This document shows, in pieces, positions 10,399 through 23,163 of a stretch of 64,000 nucleotides of DNA. Under the pieces are notes generated by a model. The model was not told where the DNA came from. It did no database searches and worked only from the letters and a program-made list of their open reading frames with translations. The stretch comes from Gonocerus acuteangulatus (Eukaryota > Arthropoda > Insecta > Hemiptera > Coreidae), in contig OX328124.1 of NCBI GenBank assembly GCA_946811695.1, positions 87,981,972-88,045,971 on the forward strand. Reading direction: 5' to 3'. The position numbers and the translations under genes were made by a program. Numbering within the stretch: position 1 is the first letter of the stretch; the number at the start of each line of letters is the position of its first letter.

Positions 10399-10443
<45 letters not shown>

Positions 10444-10654
10444 AATTTGAACCACCGTTATTTTCGGTCTCTAGGGGTTCTGAAACGCGAAATTTTCTAG
10501 TCGGCACTTCCGGATTGTTTCATTGTATCAACCTTATAAGCGGGGTTCCTCCCTATGGTGAGGGAGGAACCGCGCTAAAAATCGTAAAAAAATTTGATTC
10601 TATAATGATGTTAATGAAAAAGAAAAAAATACCTACTTTCTAAGTTACAAAGGG

Positions 10655-10830
10655 CGGCAATAACTAGTCATCTTGAAGGAAAGGTGTTTTAAAGGTCGTG
10701 GGTTCGGTTCCCACTAGAGGGCGTTTGCTCTCCTATCCTTACTAGGGAAGGATGTTAACCGTATGATAAACCAATGATAATAGTAAGGATAGTAAATAAT
10801 AATTAACTTATTTAAGAAGAAATGTTTGAT
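10655..10830 (+). mobile_element. Degenerate tRNA-derived SINE
   Basis: A B-box-like GTGGGTTCGGTTCCCACTAG at about 10699 is followed by a body CTATCCTTACTAGGGAAGGA and a TAAATAATAATTAA tail. The A-box side is poorly preserved. The body motif GG(T)AACC(T)AT(A)GATAA recalls the SINE bodies near 37396 and 41388. Confidence 0.55.
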
Positions 10831-13566
10831 ATATGTTTTAGTTGGACATGTGTTTATTACGTAGGACTTTGGATTGAAATATTTGGATGCTGTGAATGTT
10901 GGAATGCTTGGCCGTCCCCTAGAGTTCTAATTTTAGTCTGAAAATAAAATTTTCGTAGGTGCAAAATGTAATTGTAATGCTTCTACTAATGAAACCTTTA
11001 AACTAGTTTGCATGATTAATTAGAGTTTAAACATTAATTTGTTGTCAACGTTTTGAAAACAGTTCTTTCTGGGAGACTTTCATTGATAGAGGCCAACCTT
11101 CCACAGATTGGTACGATGACTATACACTTCTACCGAGTCTTATACTAACTTCTTAGAGAACCTTATTTAATTGCTCGACAAATATATTTTTATATTGGTA
11201 TATTAACGGAATAATGAAATGAAAAGGAAGACTTCAAATGTACTTAGCTGCAACGCTTTTTCAACAAAACAATGGAGCATTATAGAAACAACAATTTCCA
11301 CGTTTCCTGAGAGTCAATGGAGTTGATTACCAATTCCTTATAGTCATTGGTATTGTTGGATATTGAAGGAGAATTCTTCGAAATCAACTTGGAAGATGGA
11401 TTGGCGGAACCTCGAATTCAATGGAGATTGAACTTCACTCGAGTATCTCTCATTGAAAATCCTCTTTTATTCCTAATCCAAATCTATTTCCATTTCGCCA
11501 TCTTCCGATTTTCTTTTTGTTCTTTAATCAAGCTAGAAAGTCAAGATAAGTTGCATGAAGAAGAACATGTTCCTAGTAAACTGAATCGTCGAGGCAGGTT
11601 TTTTTTCTAACCTTCAACATTTCTGACACGTGACCGTTGGTATAAAAATAATGTAAAAATCAGCTAAATTGTAGTTTGCCTGCCAGGTAGATATTTTCTA
11701 ATATGCTAACTAAGAGATGATATCGTCGAGACAAATGCAAAGTAACGAATGTGAAAAAATGCATCTTTCTTTGTCAATCTTTACTAATTTCTGCTGGACT
11801 TATGTACGGCAAATTCTTGGATCTTAGATCACTCTATTAAAGGGAAAGTATTCCACTATCAAAAGGTGAAATCTGCCGAATATTTGACTGTCCAAAAAAA
11901 AAGTTATGAATAAATGCTTTTCCACTCTGAAAAGTGGTGATTTTCACATTCGATACTTAGCATTTGTAGCGACGATATGTACATTAATCTAATTTGCTAT
12001 TAGTGGTTTTGATGCTGGGACTATGAGTATTTCCAGTAGTCACACACTCACAATTTGAATTCCTTGATCATAGAACATATCGAAACTAGATGAAAACTAG
12101 TGACTATAATAAATAGATTGAAGAGTATCCTCATTAATAACAAAAGTATTCATACAGACTTCTGCATACATACCACATTTTTATTATTATGAGGTTAAAT
12201 ATTAGGATTTTTTCCAAAAAAGAAGACTAAAAGATATTTAAAACACACTATTTCTCAGCATCCATTTGTTTGAGACGCTCTAGCAGTTTTCTTAAAGGAA
12301 ATGTTGTCTATTTTATGATGGCATGATTAGAATTTTACTATCTTTAAAACTTTTTCAGCAATCATTTCTTATTCAATAAAAAATATGTCCACGTTAAAGA
12401 AATAAGACAGAAAATTGCTTTTCCCTACGGAATCAGACGATACTTCTAATGAACATTTCTGTTAGAAATGATGTCTAGAATTACCTCCAAGAGTTGAGAC
12501 CTGAATCACCCTGTATAAATTATTATTAACTCTGTCCTACTTGTTTTTTTAGCTTGAATTTCAAGCCCAAACGTTAGCAAAAATTAAAGGAATTTCCTAA
12601 TAATAAATGTAGTTTTATTAAGATACTAAGACCGAGACCGGACTACATCTTACCTTCGCAGTCCCAACGGTCAACGATCCCCTCAATATGAACTCAAGGA
12701 TATTTCGGATGAGTGACCAAAGTCATTTTAACATTCATGTTTACAGGAGCGGACATATAGAAGGCTGATCTAGCTATCAGTTATACTGGAGATGGGATAG
12801 TAGGAAATGATATTTCAGGAGGAGATGAGATGTCCAAGAGAACTGTCCTATGTTTGCTAGATAGAGACAGCCTTCTCTATATTGGCTTGGCTACAGCGAT
12901 AAATCACAGGATAGGAAAAGGCTCAAGTTTTATTCCTCAGACCAATTCCTGTCATAGCCGAGGGCTTCGTGTTCAGCCATAAGTCTTAAGTCAATTGCGT
13001 TCCAGTGTTTAATATAAATAAGCAGAGTGAGTTATGACATAGTTATAGACATTATGAAATATTAATCACTTTTGAGAACGAAATACCAATATTTTGTATT
13101 TATACGATCGGTAGATAAAACGTTATTGGAAATTTCGAGTCCAGCTGTCTTGCCATTAATTTCTAATATTTTGATTAATTGCATTAGGCAAGTCTTGGTG
13201 TGTGATTGAGCGGTTTTAGCAAGTAAATTATGTAGGTCTATGTATCAATACATCTATTCCACTGTCTAAAAGCAAGAGAATGATTATATCTGTTAAGATA
13301 TCCTGAACAACATTCCCAAGACAGGTAGACGATACGTGATTCTATGCAGTGACTCTTTGAGTACAATTCAGGTATTGCAGACAGATACTCCACGCAAAGT
13401 AGTAATAATGAAAATTTTCAAAACTATTCACTTACATACAAGGTACTAGCTACCTGAACATGAAGGTTTTGGAATAACCTTCATTCGTAGGATAATGAAT
13501 TGAGCATTATTCAATAAATATCCGATTCAATAATCATTTAAATACATTTTTATTAAATAAGAATTT
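10831..13566. other. Long unrecognised stretch
   Basis: No domain, RNA gene or terminal repeat could be supported. Short open frames, such as the one near 11347-11610, have no recognisable residues and end in low-complexity codons, so they are not called. If a host gene runs through this window, unrecognised exons or introns could be here. Confidence 0.4.
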
Positions 13567-13850
13567 ATTCTGTCTATCTGTTTGCTTGTCCGTCTGTTTG
13601 TTCCTGATACAAATCCACACAGTTCGATCGATTTTTTCCAAACTTGGCACTCAGGTAGGGGCTTTGATCCGGGAAGTGTCATAGGCTAGGTTATAATTGT
13701 ATAGGTGTTCACAGTTAGGTCATGGGTTCAAAAGTGTGAACCCGAACAGTTACAGATTTGCGTTATAAGATTTTAATATTAGTTATTTGATTTCAAATTC
13801 ATTTTTGATTTTCTAGATGTAGAAAGTAATGGCATGCAGTAATAATGTAA
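13567..13850 (+). mobile_element. Helitron fragment, 5' part
   Basis: It starts TCTATCTGTTTGCTTG... and continues TTTGTTCCTGATACAAATCC, then CCAAACTTGGCACTCAGGTA, the leader of the Helitron family seen complete at 63019. The match degenerates near AGATGTAGAAAGTAATGGCA, and the terminal CTAG is not recognisable. It is a diverged relic. Confidence 0.7.
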
Positions 13851-14870
13851 AACCCTGCTAATGTTTTTATTAAAATGACTTCCATATAATAAAAGATTTT
13901 ATTTTAAAGCTATAGTTTGTGACTAAATTTTGAGCCAACGATATTGAGAAAAACAATTGTATATTCAGGATAATAGCAAAATTTGGATATTCTAATAAGA
14001 CACATTTCAAAATGTGAAACCAATATTTCTTGTTGAATAAAAAAAAAGAGATAGCTTTAAAACAATAAATGATAACAATGGTAAGCCATTTCCTATACTT
14101 CTGGTATTTGGGAACGTGGAAGGACTATATTGAACGCTCAATAGCTCGAAGATTCAATTTTAACTAATCATTGGTTAGAGAGGAAGTGGGCAGGGGGACC
14201 AAGAGCAGGGTAGCACTGAGAAAGAGGAGAAAAAAAAGGTTAGAATTGCATTAATATAAGTTTAACTCAGAGGAACTGCGTCATTTTAGCAACTTTTCTT
14301 TTGCACAATAATATTCCTCCTGCGATTTGGAAAAATTAAAATAGAAACTCTGAATATTATGACATAAACACATATTTGGAGCAGTTTTCGAGTTATGTAA
14401 CAAAATATAGTAAATGTTTGTTCTTATTAGTTATACAATGAATTCGCCATAATGATTATGGAAAAATTAATATATTGGTTGCTAAATTTATTTGCACTAC
14501 TAAATACAGACACCAATTCACATTACAAAATGCATTTCTATAGACTTTGAAACGAATGTTTTTATACAGAACATTTATGAACTGTAAGATAATGGATATA
14601 AGGGTTATTAATAAATGCGAAACTTGGAAGCTGGAATGACAGTCGGACCAGTAACTTTCCAAATAGTGACCTACAGCATTTCAGCACCAGTAATTTTAGA
14701 TTAATTATACTCTGAGAGAATTGACGAGAATCTAGTAGCTTGCTGCTAGATAGTTGATTCAATTGACTGTCAAGTATCGGCTGGAACTTGTACCTTTACG
14801 GAGGGTACTCTAAGGGTTGTAACTAGTTTCTAGTGGAAAATTGTTGTGGCAATTTCTTGTTATAATTCAT
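13851..14870. other. AT-rich spacer with a family-1 3'-end relic
   Basis: At about 14274-14345 (minus strand) the sequence AGGAACTGCGTCATTTTAGC and the following AAAATTAAAATAGAAAC match the family-1 3' end, with the subterminal repeat decayed. A matching decayed 5' end lies at 16031-16132, so the two may bracket one old element. The rest is unrecognised. Confidence 0.5.
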
Positions 14871-15330
14871 GGAGATTACCGGGGAAGCATTCGCTATTTG
14901 GCTAGCAGCGAAATTAGCTGGGGAAAATAAAAAGATTTAATTATAACAGACTTGATGAGTTTATTAAGATCTATTGAACATAAAACCACAAAGAAGCCGA
15001 TGCTTAAAAAAATAGAGGAAACTAGCTATCACATGGCAAAAAAGGACAGTTTCTCTAATCTTGGGCCTAATTTCACCGAGATATTGGTTAAGCCAGAAGA
15101 CAGACGAGTAGATGAAGTAAACTCGAGAACATGTTAAAGGGGTCATATTTATGGAGGAATCCACTACTCTGTACGTAAAATATCACACCAAGAAGTAATA
15201 TCCCAGTTCACAAGACTGCGAATTAGCCACATCAAATTAACCCTCACGCACAAGGCTTACACCCCCACATGTGACATTTGCCATGATATTGTAACAGTCC
15301 AACATATCCTACTCTACTCTCCTTTTTTTT
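14871..15330 (+). pseudogene. Non-LTR retrotransposon RNase H and C-terminal relic
   Basis: The plus frames read GEAFAIWLAAKLAGE, then IITDLMSLLRSIEHK and a decayed SNLGPNFTEILVKPEDRRVDE. These correspond to the E and D catalytic segments and the following motif of the RNase H domain of I/Jockey-type retrotransposons. Further on, RLRISHIKLTLTHKAY and CDICHDIVTVQHILLYS match the C-terminal region, where the last cysteine of the usual CxxC...HILxxC is lost. Frame changes separate the pieces. Confidence 0.65.
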
Positions 15331-15610
15331 AAAAAAAGAGAACCGCATGCAATCCCGTAAAGCCTTAAGGAAGCAATAACGAAAAATTTAAAATAACAGA
15401 AAAGGTAACAGATTTTTGTAAGACTTTATAATTTAAAGTGTAAAAAAAAATCAACAACCTGCCAATGATTCTATTACAGTAGGGGCAGAAAAAAGTAAAT
15501 AAAATAAACAATTAATGGATAGTAAAACTAAATATTTTCTTTTACATTATTATAAATAAAACAATTTAGTCATTATAGAATAAAATTACAAATAATAACT
15601 ACAGTAGAAG

Positions 15611-15806
15611 AATTTTTTTTCGGCTTTTCGACATCTAGCCTCTCTCGCCGGTCTGTCTACAGATTTCTACGCTTTCTAAACAACTATGGTTGAGCAGGGA
15701 ATCATTTAGGCGGGCCTTGTAATACCGCGGGGTCACAGGCGGGTTTCTAACCTGGATCTCCCGCATGAGAATCCAAGGGGTTAACCACTAAACCATGGTA
15801 AGACTC
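15611..15806 (-). mobile_element. tRNA-derived SINE, second type
   Basis: Minus strand: CCATGGTTTAGTGGTTAAC resembles an A-box region, and a B-box-like AGGTTAGAAACCCGCC follows after the GATTCTCATGCGGGAG loop. The body ends in a short A-tail (T-run at 15612). It is more diverged than the 1389 copy and belongs to a different subfamily. Confidence 0.65.
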
Positions 15807-16030
15807 ACAAAACATAATATACAGCAAATGCCAAGTGTAAGAAGCAGGTCAGCTACTAAAATAGAGCATAAAACCATCTCTAAAATATATACGAGACTGA
15901 CAACAAAACTGTCTCGATGGATCCTGCAGTTGAATTGGACAAAAATTTATCTTCTAAAATGTGAGAGTTATTTATACAGAAAAGAATCTAATAAAAAAAG
16001 AATTGAAATGAATATTTGTACAACAAGATC

Positions 16031-16132
16031 CGTCGGAATGTCTTCTCGGCACTTCCGGATGCGTCCTTGCATCATCTAGTCGACGTCGTAAGCGGTGGCT
16101 TCTCCCTATTTGAATGGAGGAAACGCGCTAAC
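16031..16132 (-). mobile_element. Family-1 5'-end relic
   Basis: Minus strand: TAGCGCGTTTCCTCCATTC..., then GATGCAAGGACGCATCC and CGGAAGTGCCGAGAAG correspond to the family-1 left end. Only about 100 bp are recognisable. It may pair with the 3'-end relic at 14274. Confidence 0.55.
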
Positions 16133-17239
16133 AGAATGTATAATTGACTCGCCAAAAAGTGTCGGCAAGAAGAAATCTCGAATTATTGGTGCCTCAAAAC
16201 ATTCCTGTGACCAAGGACTGGAAGTGGAAGGTCCTACCAGTTGGGGACAATGCTAGGAGTTTTAGAATAAAACTTAGTCGAGGACTGGTTTCAAAATCCA
16301 TTCAAAAACTTTTCCATTCGACGAAGCAATTTGAAACAAAGCACGCTGTACACTTGGAATGAATTTCATTTCCAATGGCCTAGTGGCTAGTTAGTATTTT
16401 TTCCCTGGCTCCGAATGCATAAGGTGTTGATCGAATGTAGTTTTATTGGACACATATTTTTGAGTATAACAAAAAATGAGGCGTTTAACATCAAAACTAG
16501 ATCAATCTATTTTTATAAAATTCACAGCAGAAACAAAAAAAGATTTTACATTCTGCCCATTTAATTTTTCCGAAAACATTTTTTTTTATCCTTTAATGTA
16601 TGATTCCAAATGGTTTTTAAATTATCAGTACTGCCTAATAACTTATAAATTTAACTAATTTGGATTTAGGAAGGTTTTAAATAATTTAGGTTTTTTTTTT
16701 GTTCTTTTTTTCATTCTTAATTTTAGGTTTCAATTAAATTCATGTTTTTTCTCACATGTTTATTCTTTCTGTCTGTATTAGACTTTAAAATTGAACATTT
16801 GAGTTCATTAATCAATTTATCATATTAATTTTGATAATATTGTTCTTCTGGATGTACAATTTAATTGAAAATTGACAAAACATAAACAATAACACATGTT
16901 AGTGTAGTAGGTACTACTAGCAGTAGGTAATGAAAAATAATAAACATTAAACTTCTTCTAAACAGATATTCAACTTCTTCTAAAATTCTTATTCAATATG
17001 AATGTATTGTGTAATGAGCCAAACCTGTTATACATAGAATAACAAAAATCAGTTGATCAATAACTTTATCAATGAATAAATTCTTCTTCAATAAAAAATT
17101 ATTTAAATGATTATTGAATAAAAAATTTATTGAATTATGCCCAACTCTGTCGCTTACAAACAGAAAGTTGTGTCATATTTTGTCATAAAGTTTTATTTTA
17201 TGTAGCTGTTGTAAAATGGTAACAATGTGCGGGTTTTTT
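16133..17239. other. Unrecognised AT-rich stretch
   Basis: It contains many runs of T and A and a short direct repeat ATTCAACTTCTTCTAAA near 16950-16985. No gene is supported; the small open frames are AT-rich and featureless. Confidence 0.4.
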
Positions 17240-17460
17240 CCGAAAATACCAAAGGCAGGCTAACGCCTTGGACTCTTATGCGGCAGATAGGGGTTCGAAT
17301 ACCACCTGGACGGAGGATTTTTCTGAAAATTAAAGAGATTTCTCATTTAAGGATTTTTCGCGTTGAGAAAATTCACTTCTGCACCACGGATGTTTAGGAA
17401 GGGTGACAACCGGTAGAAAGCCCAGCGCTGATAGCCTAGGTGTTGGTGCGCCAAAAAAAA
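17240..17460 (+). mobile_element. tRNA-derived SINE
   Basis: An A-box-like GGCTAACGCCTTGGACTC and a B-box GGGTTCGAATACCACC are followed by a body with CTTCTGCACCACGGATG, AAAGCCCAGCGCTGATAGCC and the end GGTGCGCCAAAAAAAA. The body end, GCGCC plus A-tail, is shared with the 1389 and 54697 copies, so it belongs to the same broad group. Confidence 0.8.
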
Positions 17461-19466
17461 TATGGTATAGTTTCGTAGTCTCGTGACTGTAAAAGGACCT
17501 GTTCTAGACATTAGCACAGTCGCAAGACATTTTTACTATCTCTTTCCTCTTTTTTCTCATGTAAGCTCTAAACCCTGTTCTAATCTGAAATACTTTCGCT
17601 AAAATCTAAATTATTTATAATTTAATGGATTCCGATTTTGAGGTTATGAAGTATGGACGAGAAATAATTCTTTTTTTTGTATTACAGATTACTCCAAGAT
17701 TCAGGCCTTCATTGATTTCAGATTAACCTCACCCTACCGTCCAATCTTCTTTCGTGTCGAGCAATTCCTATTACAGTTAAATATCTTGAGTTAATAATCT
17801 CCTTTATTCATTCTAAATGAATAAGAGGTTTTAAAAGTATTCAAAAACTGGTATTTATTGATATTTCATACAATGAATTTATAAGTAAAAGAAAAAAAAA
17901 CTCAAATATCTAATGTGTTTAACGATGTACAATGGAATGGTCAAAGTACTGTTCTTGGATAATGCGCCTTTAATAAAATTTGTATATACTACTCGAAAGC
18001 TAATTTTAAACTTAATTTCCTACATATAAAGTTTTTATTCGAAATTTGACAGAGCTATCTCATTTGTCAAATTGTCACATTCTCATAATTAACCAGTTAT
18101 GATATTTATTTTTATGTATTTTATTTTAATGTACTCGCATCTATGGCGATGAGTTGTGATAAAATTTCAGGAGAATAAAAAAAAAAAAAAATTCTTGGTA
18201 AGCCTAACTAATATCATATCCGTTTTTCCTAAGCGTTATTTTATCAACATTCTTGCTAAATGTCTTGATAAACACGAAGCTTGAAATCTTCTTGAAGGGT
18301 GCATAATCATTTCACATTACATTTGTTGGACTAAAAATTTCTTGGTTCGCTTCAATTAGCGTATGAAGCTATAATATGGTGTGTTCATTGTGACCACGAT
18401 TGAAGCTTTGAGTGCATATCTTACCTAAATGAAATACAGACAGTTTCTGAATCTTGATTCGTCTATTCTCAAAGGTAATGGAACATTTCCTGTCGTTTAT
18501 TGACATTTCGCCTTGTAGGACGCTCAACAGTGACTCGTGTAGATTATTCTTAATATTTCCTAATGCAAATATATAAATGCAGAGAGCCAGCCGTTGGGGT
18601 GATAAGAAGTCGAGGAATGGAAAACCATTCCACCAAAAGGTGGAACCGAATGGTTCGGGTAACAATAAGTTAAAACGTCTGGTTTTCAGAAAAATCTACT
18701 TACAAACGAGAATAATCACATAGTAAACATAATGATACATCATTTAGTAATAACAAATCACATTTAAACATTTTTTTTTTTTTTTTTTTACAAATTGATT
18801 GGTAGTTGTATAAAGAACTTAATTAGAAGTACCTAAGTAAAGAAATAATAGAGGCCCACGATAAAAAATGACAATGATACACATGAGTATCATGATCATC
18901 ATCATGAGTAGAAAAATAACAGTATGTTTGAACTAATTTTTTTAAAATGTTTAACTAATCTCTTTTAATAAATAATTACTGTACCAAATATATTAATATA
19001 AAAATAGTCATTGCTATGTTTTTTATAATATTATTACTATTAACATTTTAATGTTCATTTATAATTAATACACAATTTTTGGAACTAGCGGCTACGACAC
19101 TTTTCAAGCAAGGATAGGTTTGTTTCCGAAATATTTAAATAATTCTGAAACGGGTATAATGTTAATAAAATTTCACTATAGAATTTTAGTATTATATATT
19201 TATTTCCTATCGTCGCACAATGTTTCACAACATGATGTTATGTATAAAATGGCTTACAAACTTAACTTTAGAAAGAGAACCTTCCATCCATAGACTTACC
19301 ACGTCCAGACTTGTCAAAAACTAAAATAATCCGGTATGGTGAAAATATGTTAGTTCATGAGTAATACATATGTGTATGTTTTACATTTTTAAAGAAATAT
19401 ATTCATAAAAAATTAAATAGTAAATACAATTAGTTGACCCATATTCTTTTTTCTTTCAAATGTCCT
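17461..19466. other. Unrecognised AT-rich stretch
   Basis: No protein motif, RNA gene or paired ends were seen. Homopolymers of A at 18179-18190 and T at 18772-18789 occur. The 98-codon open frame on the minus strand at 18369-18665 resembles nothing I know, and no repeat overlaps it; I leave it uncalled. Confidence 0.4.
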
Positions 19467-19860
19467 GCCTCATTGTCCTGTCTCATTGTCTGTCCTGTCT
19501 CTTTGTTCCTTATACAAATCCACATCGTTTGACCGATGTTGACCAAAGTTGGCAGACAGGTAGGTCTTGATCTGGGGATTGTCATAGACTTGGTCAAAAT
19601 CGTCTAGGTCTCACAGTTTGGAGGTTACAGGCTCAAAACTGTGAACCCGAAATTGTCGCTTTTGTTGGGAAAAGAGATATTTACCAAGATGGCTTGATTT
19701 TTCTTCATTTTTTTTATATAATACATTGTAGGTGTAGTATGGCACGCAGGGTAACATCTATTTAATATTTATTTATTTAAATTGTAGGTGTAGTATGGCA
19801 CGCAGGGTAACATCTATTTAATATTTATCTATTTAATAAAAAATATGTTTAGCTAGTAAT
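19467..19860 (+). mobile_element. Helitron, diverged copy with duplicated 3' end
   Basis: The leader repeats TGTCCTG(T/C)CTC and then follows the family: TTTGTTCCTTATACAAATCC, GACCGATGTTGACCAAAG and CAGACAGGTAGGTC. The 3' segment GTAGGTGTAGTATGGCACGC appears twice, about 56 bp apart (about 19729 and 19785). Both copies read GGGTAACATCTATTTAATA instead of the usual GGGTAACAGCTAG. A CTAG followed by T is present at 19853-19856. Confidence 0.75.
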
Positions 19861-21775
19861 TTATAAAAGTGCTAAACAAGTCTATTACTTACAATTACTT
19901 AATCGAATGAAGTGTATTTAATTATGAAAGCTACATTGAAATTTTCTAAACATACTCTACAGTTGCTATGAGATATTCCCACAAGGTCAGCATACCAAGC
20001 CGAAGATCTTGAAGCTCGTGGAGTAGTATTGGTGCATGTGATCGGAATGCTCAAGGAAGCCCTATTAACCGCGAAACACGCTAAGCATCTCGCCGTGAGA
20101 GGCTTAAGGGCTTGACCATGTCAGGTCCCATGTGATCGATGAATCCGGCTTACAGGCCTAACAGCATAAATGCCAAAACCTTCCTTAGAGTTCGTCGTGT
20201 AGGAAATTCAGACATTACCTGAATAAATGTTGTGGCGCGGATTTGAAAAACTCTTCAAATCTTCGCCAATAAGTTTATCAATACCAGTCATAAATATTCC
20301 AAGGAGTATACCATAAATGATTCAACTTAATGGCCAGTCCTTAGTCCAAAATAAAAACAACAATCTGGTGGGCTAAATAATGGTTTCCTTGTGGAAAGCC
20401 TTGAAATCTATTCTAGTATTTTTTTCGCCATTCCTCATTAATTACGTTTTTTGTGTGCCCTTTCCTGACCTAATCCTCGCCTAACTCCAAAAAATAAGGG
20501 CGGTATTATTAAAATGTGATTAAATTTAAAAAAAACATGACCCCACACCAAGTCAACCGTATGATCCAAAAGCCGATCTGTCTTATATGCAGTTATAGTT
20601 TTTTTTTTTGTTTTTTTTGTGCAAGCTTCGAACAGGAAACTCAAATGCACTATCATCATATTTATACCTGGACCGAGAACAATCTGTTTCCAATTTCTCT
20701 GCATCAGTTATTCAGACTTTTACGTCAAATGTGCTGCCTATACGTTTTGGAATAGATTTGTTTTTACTATGGCGTAACACTCGGTTAATTTAAAAAGAAT
20801 TGAGATATTACGGGAATGGCAAGGGAACATTTACAACAATTTTAGTGATTGTACCAAAAAGCTCTGAGAAGCCGACTACCCATGCATATCGCTACCCATG
20901 CACACCGGCTATGGCTTTTATCGTTAAGTAAGAATATGCAATAAATCTCCCGTTTGATACATTTTTTAAATAACGCAAATACCAATAAATTCATGCATAC
21001 AAATTGCAATCCAATAATTATAAGAGAAAATAATATCCATTCTTAACAGAAATATAAATTCTCACTGGCAATCCACCTTGAAGAAGTTACGAATTGACAA
21101 GACATTATTGATGTTCAAAAATGAAGGACATTTTACTACAAATATCTCATAAACGTGATAAGCCCAACGTAATTTTTTTTGTAATCTTACTTCTACTTTT
21201 TTTCCTGATATGATATTTGTTTAAAATTCTTCGTTTGATACTTTTCAATTTTGACTCGCCGTACATTTTGATGAAGTGTAAATTTCTACCTTTAAACTAT
21301 TAAATAAAAATATATAAATAAATAAAAAAACAGGATTAATTCAATTTTCAGAATATTTTTTTTTTTTTATTTATTAATTCACGGAGCTTCACAACGGCAA
21401 GGCGATTTGCTTACATAAAAATAATCAATTAAAACTATATAAAGGGTAAAGAACATGAATTCATTATTATCAATTTCAAAAAAAGAAAAAGAAAAAAAAT
21501 ATTAAAAAATAAATTAGAAAAAAAAATTAAAATTAAAAAAAAAATTAAAATTAATAATAACATTGATATAAAATAAAATAAATAATTAAATCAAACCAAA
21601 CAATTGATTTCATAATTTAATGTATAGAATATAACAAAATAAAGAATGACAAATTGCGACAGTAATAAATAATAATTGCTTTTTATTGCAAGATGAAAAT
21701 CATTATTGTGTGTGAATTGTAAGATATTTAATATAAAGACTTTATTTTCAATTTTGAAGCCTCTCCTGGCACAAC
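19861..21775. other. Unrecognised AT-rich stretch
   Basis: A block around 19975-20170 is richer in G and C than its surroundings but shows no frame, tRNA fold or repeat that I can identify. The part 21470-21600 is low-complexity AAAATTAAAATTAA. No gene is supported. Confidence 0.4.
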
Positions 21776-21781
21776 CACACA

Positions 21782-21821
<40 letters not shown>

Positions 21822-21862
21822 CTCACGCACGCACGCACGCACGCAAGCACGCACGCACGCAT

Positions 21863-21893
<31 letters not shown>

Positions 21894-21947
21894 CACACAC
21901 ACGTGCGCGCACACACACACACGTGCGCGCACACACACCAAACATAC
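21776..21947. repeat. ACGC tetranucleotide array with CA/GTGCGC tail
   Basis: About 110 bp of ACGC units with few interruptions (ACTC, AAGC, ATGC) pass into CACACACGTGCGCGC repeated twice. The array alternates purine and pyrimidine almost throughout. Open frames across it (repeating HTHART or VRACVRACV peptides) are artefacts of the repeat. Confidence 0.95.
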
Positions 21948-22900
21948 ATATACACGGTAGGTTGTGTCATATTTTGTCATAAAGTTTTATTTTATGTAAG
22001 TAAAATATTTTAAATAATGCTGAAAATAATAAAAGAGGATTTTAGGAAGTTCCTACTGTGCTTTTTATCTTAATTTAATTCTGTTTTCTAATATGATCTA
22101 TATTGCTCGATTTTGAAATAACTTATGGAGGCGTATGTAAATTTTTAGAAAGTTACCGTCAAAAAGAGATTTTTCGATAAAACATGGGTTTCTTATATTT
22201 TTTCATCGCCTTTAAAAAAAAGGAAAAAATTAGTTCAGGTACTTATTATGTAGCAAAATTAGTTTCGATACAAATAAACTAATGTCCTTGAACTGTTATT
22301 ATTATTGCATAACATGTCCTTTCTTCTACTGAGGAGTCAGTATAATGTTTAACCTTGTCTTTGTAATATTTTAACAGAGTCAACAATTCTTTATTTACCG
22401 TCATTCAAAGCTTCTTTATATGTGGCTATTGTAATACACTTCTTTTTATCCTGTGTTTCAAATTATTAAATAAAATACATGCAAAAACGTACGAAAACTA
22501 AACAGTACTCTCTTATACATTTTACGCAATTATTAAATAGTGAAAACAAACTAAAAACCACTTCGTTTCAAGTAGCGCTGTAAAATGAACATAACAATGG
22601 GAAAGCTATTATATTCTAGTCCAAAGCTGAAAAGGGTTTTTATTCCTACTTGCGGAAGCAGGAAATACTTCATCAAAAATTCAAATTCCAGCCAGGTCGT
22701 AGGCTTTGTTTATTTTATTCTGTAGAAAATTGGGTTATTATTATGATAAAAGAATATAACAGAAACTCTAATATTTTTAACTTTCCTTCATATAGAGGCA
22801 ATCTAAATGGTGTGAATGTTCCGACACCAAAAGTCGATATTCATGGGCCTCGCACATTAGTAGTTAACGCGGAAAAGTTGTAGTTTCCGCAAGACTAGAA
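21948..22900. other. Unrecognised AT-rich stretch
   Basis: Nothing recognisable on either strand. The opening words GTTGTGTCATATTTTGTCAT also occur near 17170, as AGTTGTGTCATATTTTGTCA, each followed by AAAGTTTTATTTTATGTA. This suggests an old dispersed repeat shared by the two places. Confidence 0.45.
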
Positions 22901-23163
22901 ATCGCGTTGTAGTCTAAAACAGTATGTCGAGTCTTGTCCTACATAAACAAACTTGCTCAGCCTCTCTCTATATTTTAAGCGAATGTCAGCGTTGTAGTCT
23001 ACAACAGTATGTCGAGTCTTGTCCTACATAAACAAACTTGCTCAGCCTCTCTCTATATTTTAAGCGAATGTCAGCGTTGTAGTCTACAACAGTATGTCGA
23101 GTCTTGTCCTACATAAACAAACTTACTCAGCCTCTCTCTATATTTTAAGCGAATGTCAGCGAG
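22901..23163. repeat. Three 85-bp tandem repeats
   Basis: The marker CAGTATGTCGAG recurs at 22920, 23005 and 23090, a constant period of 85 bp. Units contain GTTGTAGTCTACAAC (a palindrome) and CTCAGCCTCTCTCTATATTT. The three copies are nearly identical; the first has AAAAC for ACAAC. Confidence 0.93.

Larger units (their letters stand above)
5555..10576 (-). mobile_element. Family-1 Helentron/HINE-like element interrupted by a TTAA transposon
   Basis: Read on the minus strand. The 5' end AGCGCGGTTCCTCCC lies at 10576, followed by a leader with CGGAAGTGCCGACTAG and the AT array at 10400-10440. The 3' end lies at 5555-5600, where GGAACCGCGCT (inverse of the 5' end) precedes the hairpin CGCAGTTCCTGCG and a GGAC-T(n) end. 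A 3.39-kb transposon with TTAA duplications sits at 5871-9260; without it this copy is about 1.63 kb. The part 9265-10100 contains an internal direct duplication, also present in the 42331 copy. No protein-coding capacity is attributable to the element itself. Confidence 0.8.

Noticed and set aside
18369..18665. 98-codon minus-strand open frame
   Set aside because: Not overlapping a known repeat, but nothing in the residues or context supports a gene, and no homologue is recalled.
21591..21980. Cysteine- and histidine-rich open frames
   Set aside because: Translation of the ACGC/CA microsatellite, open in several frames on both strands.
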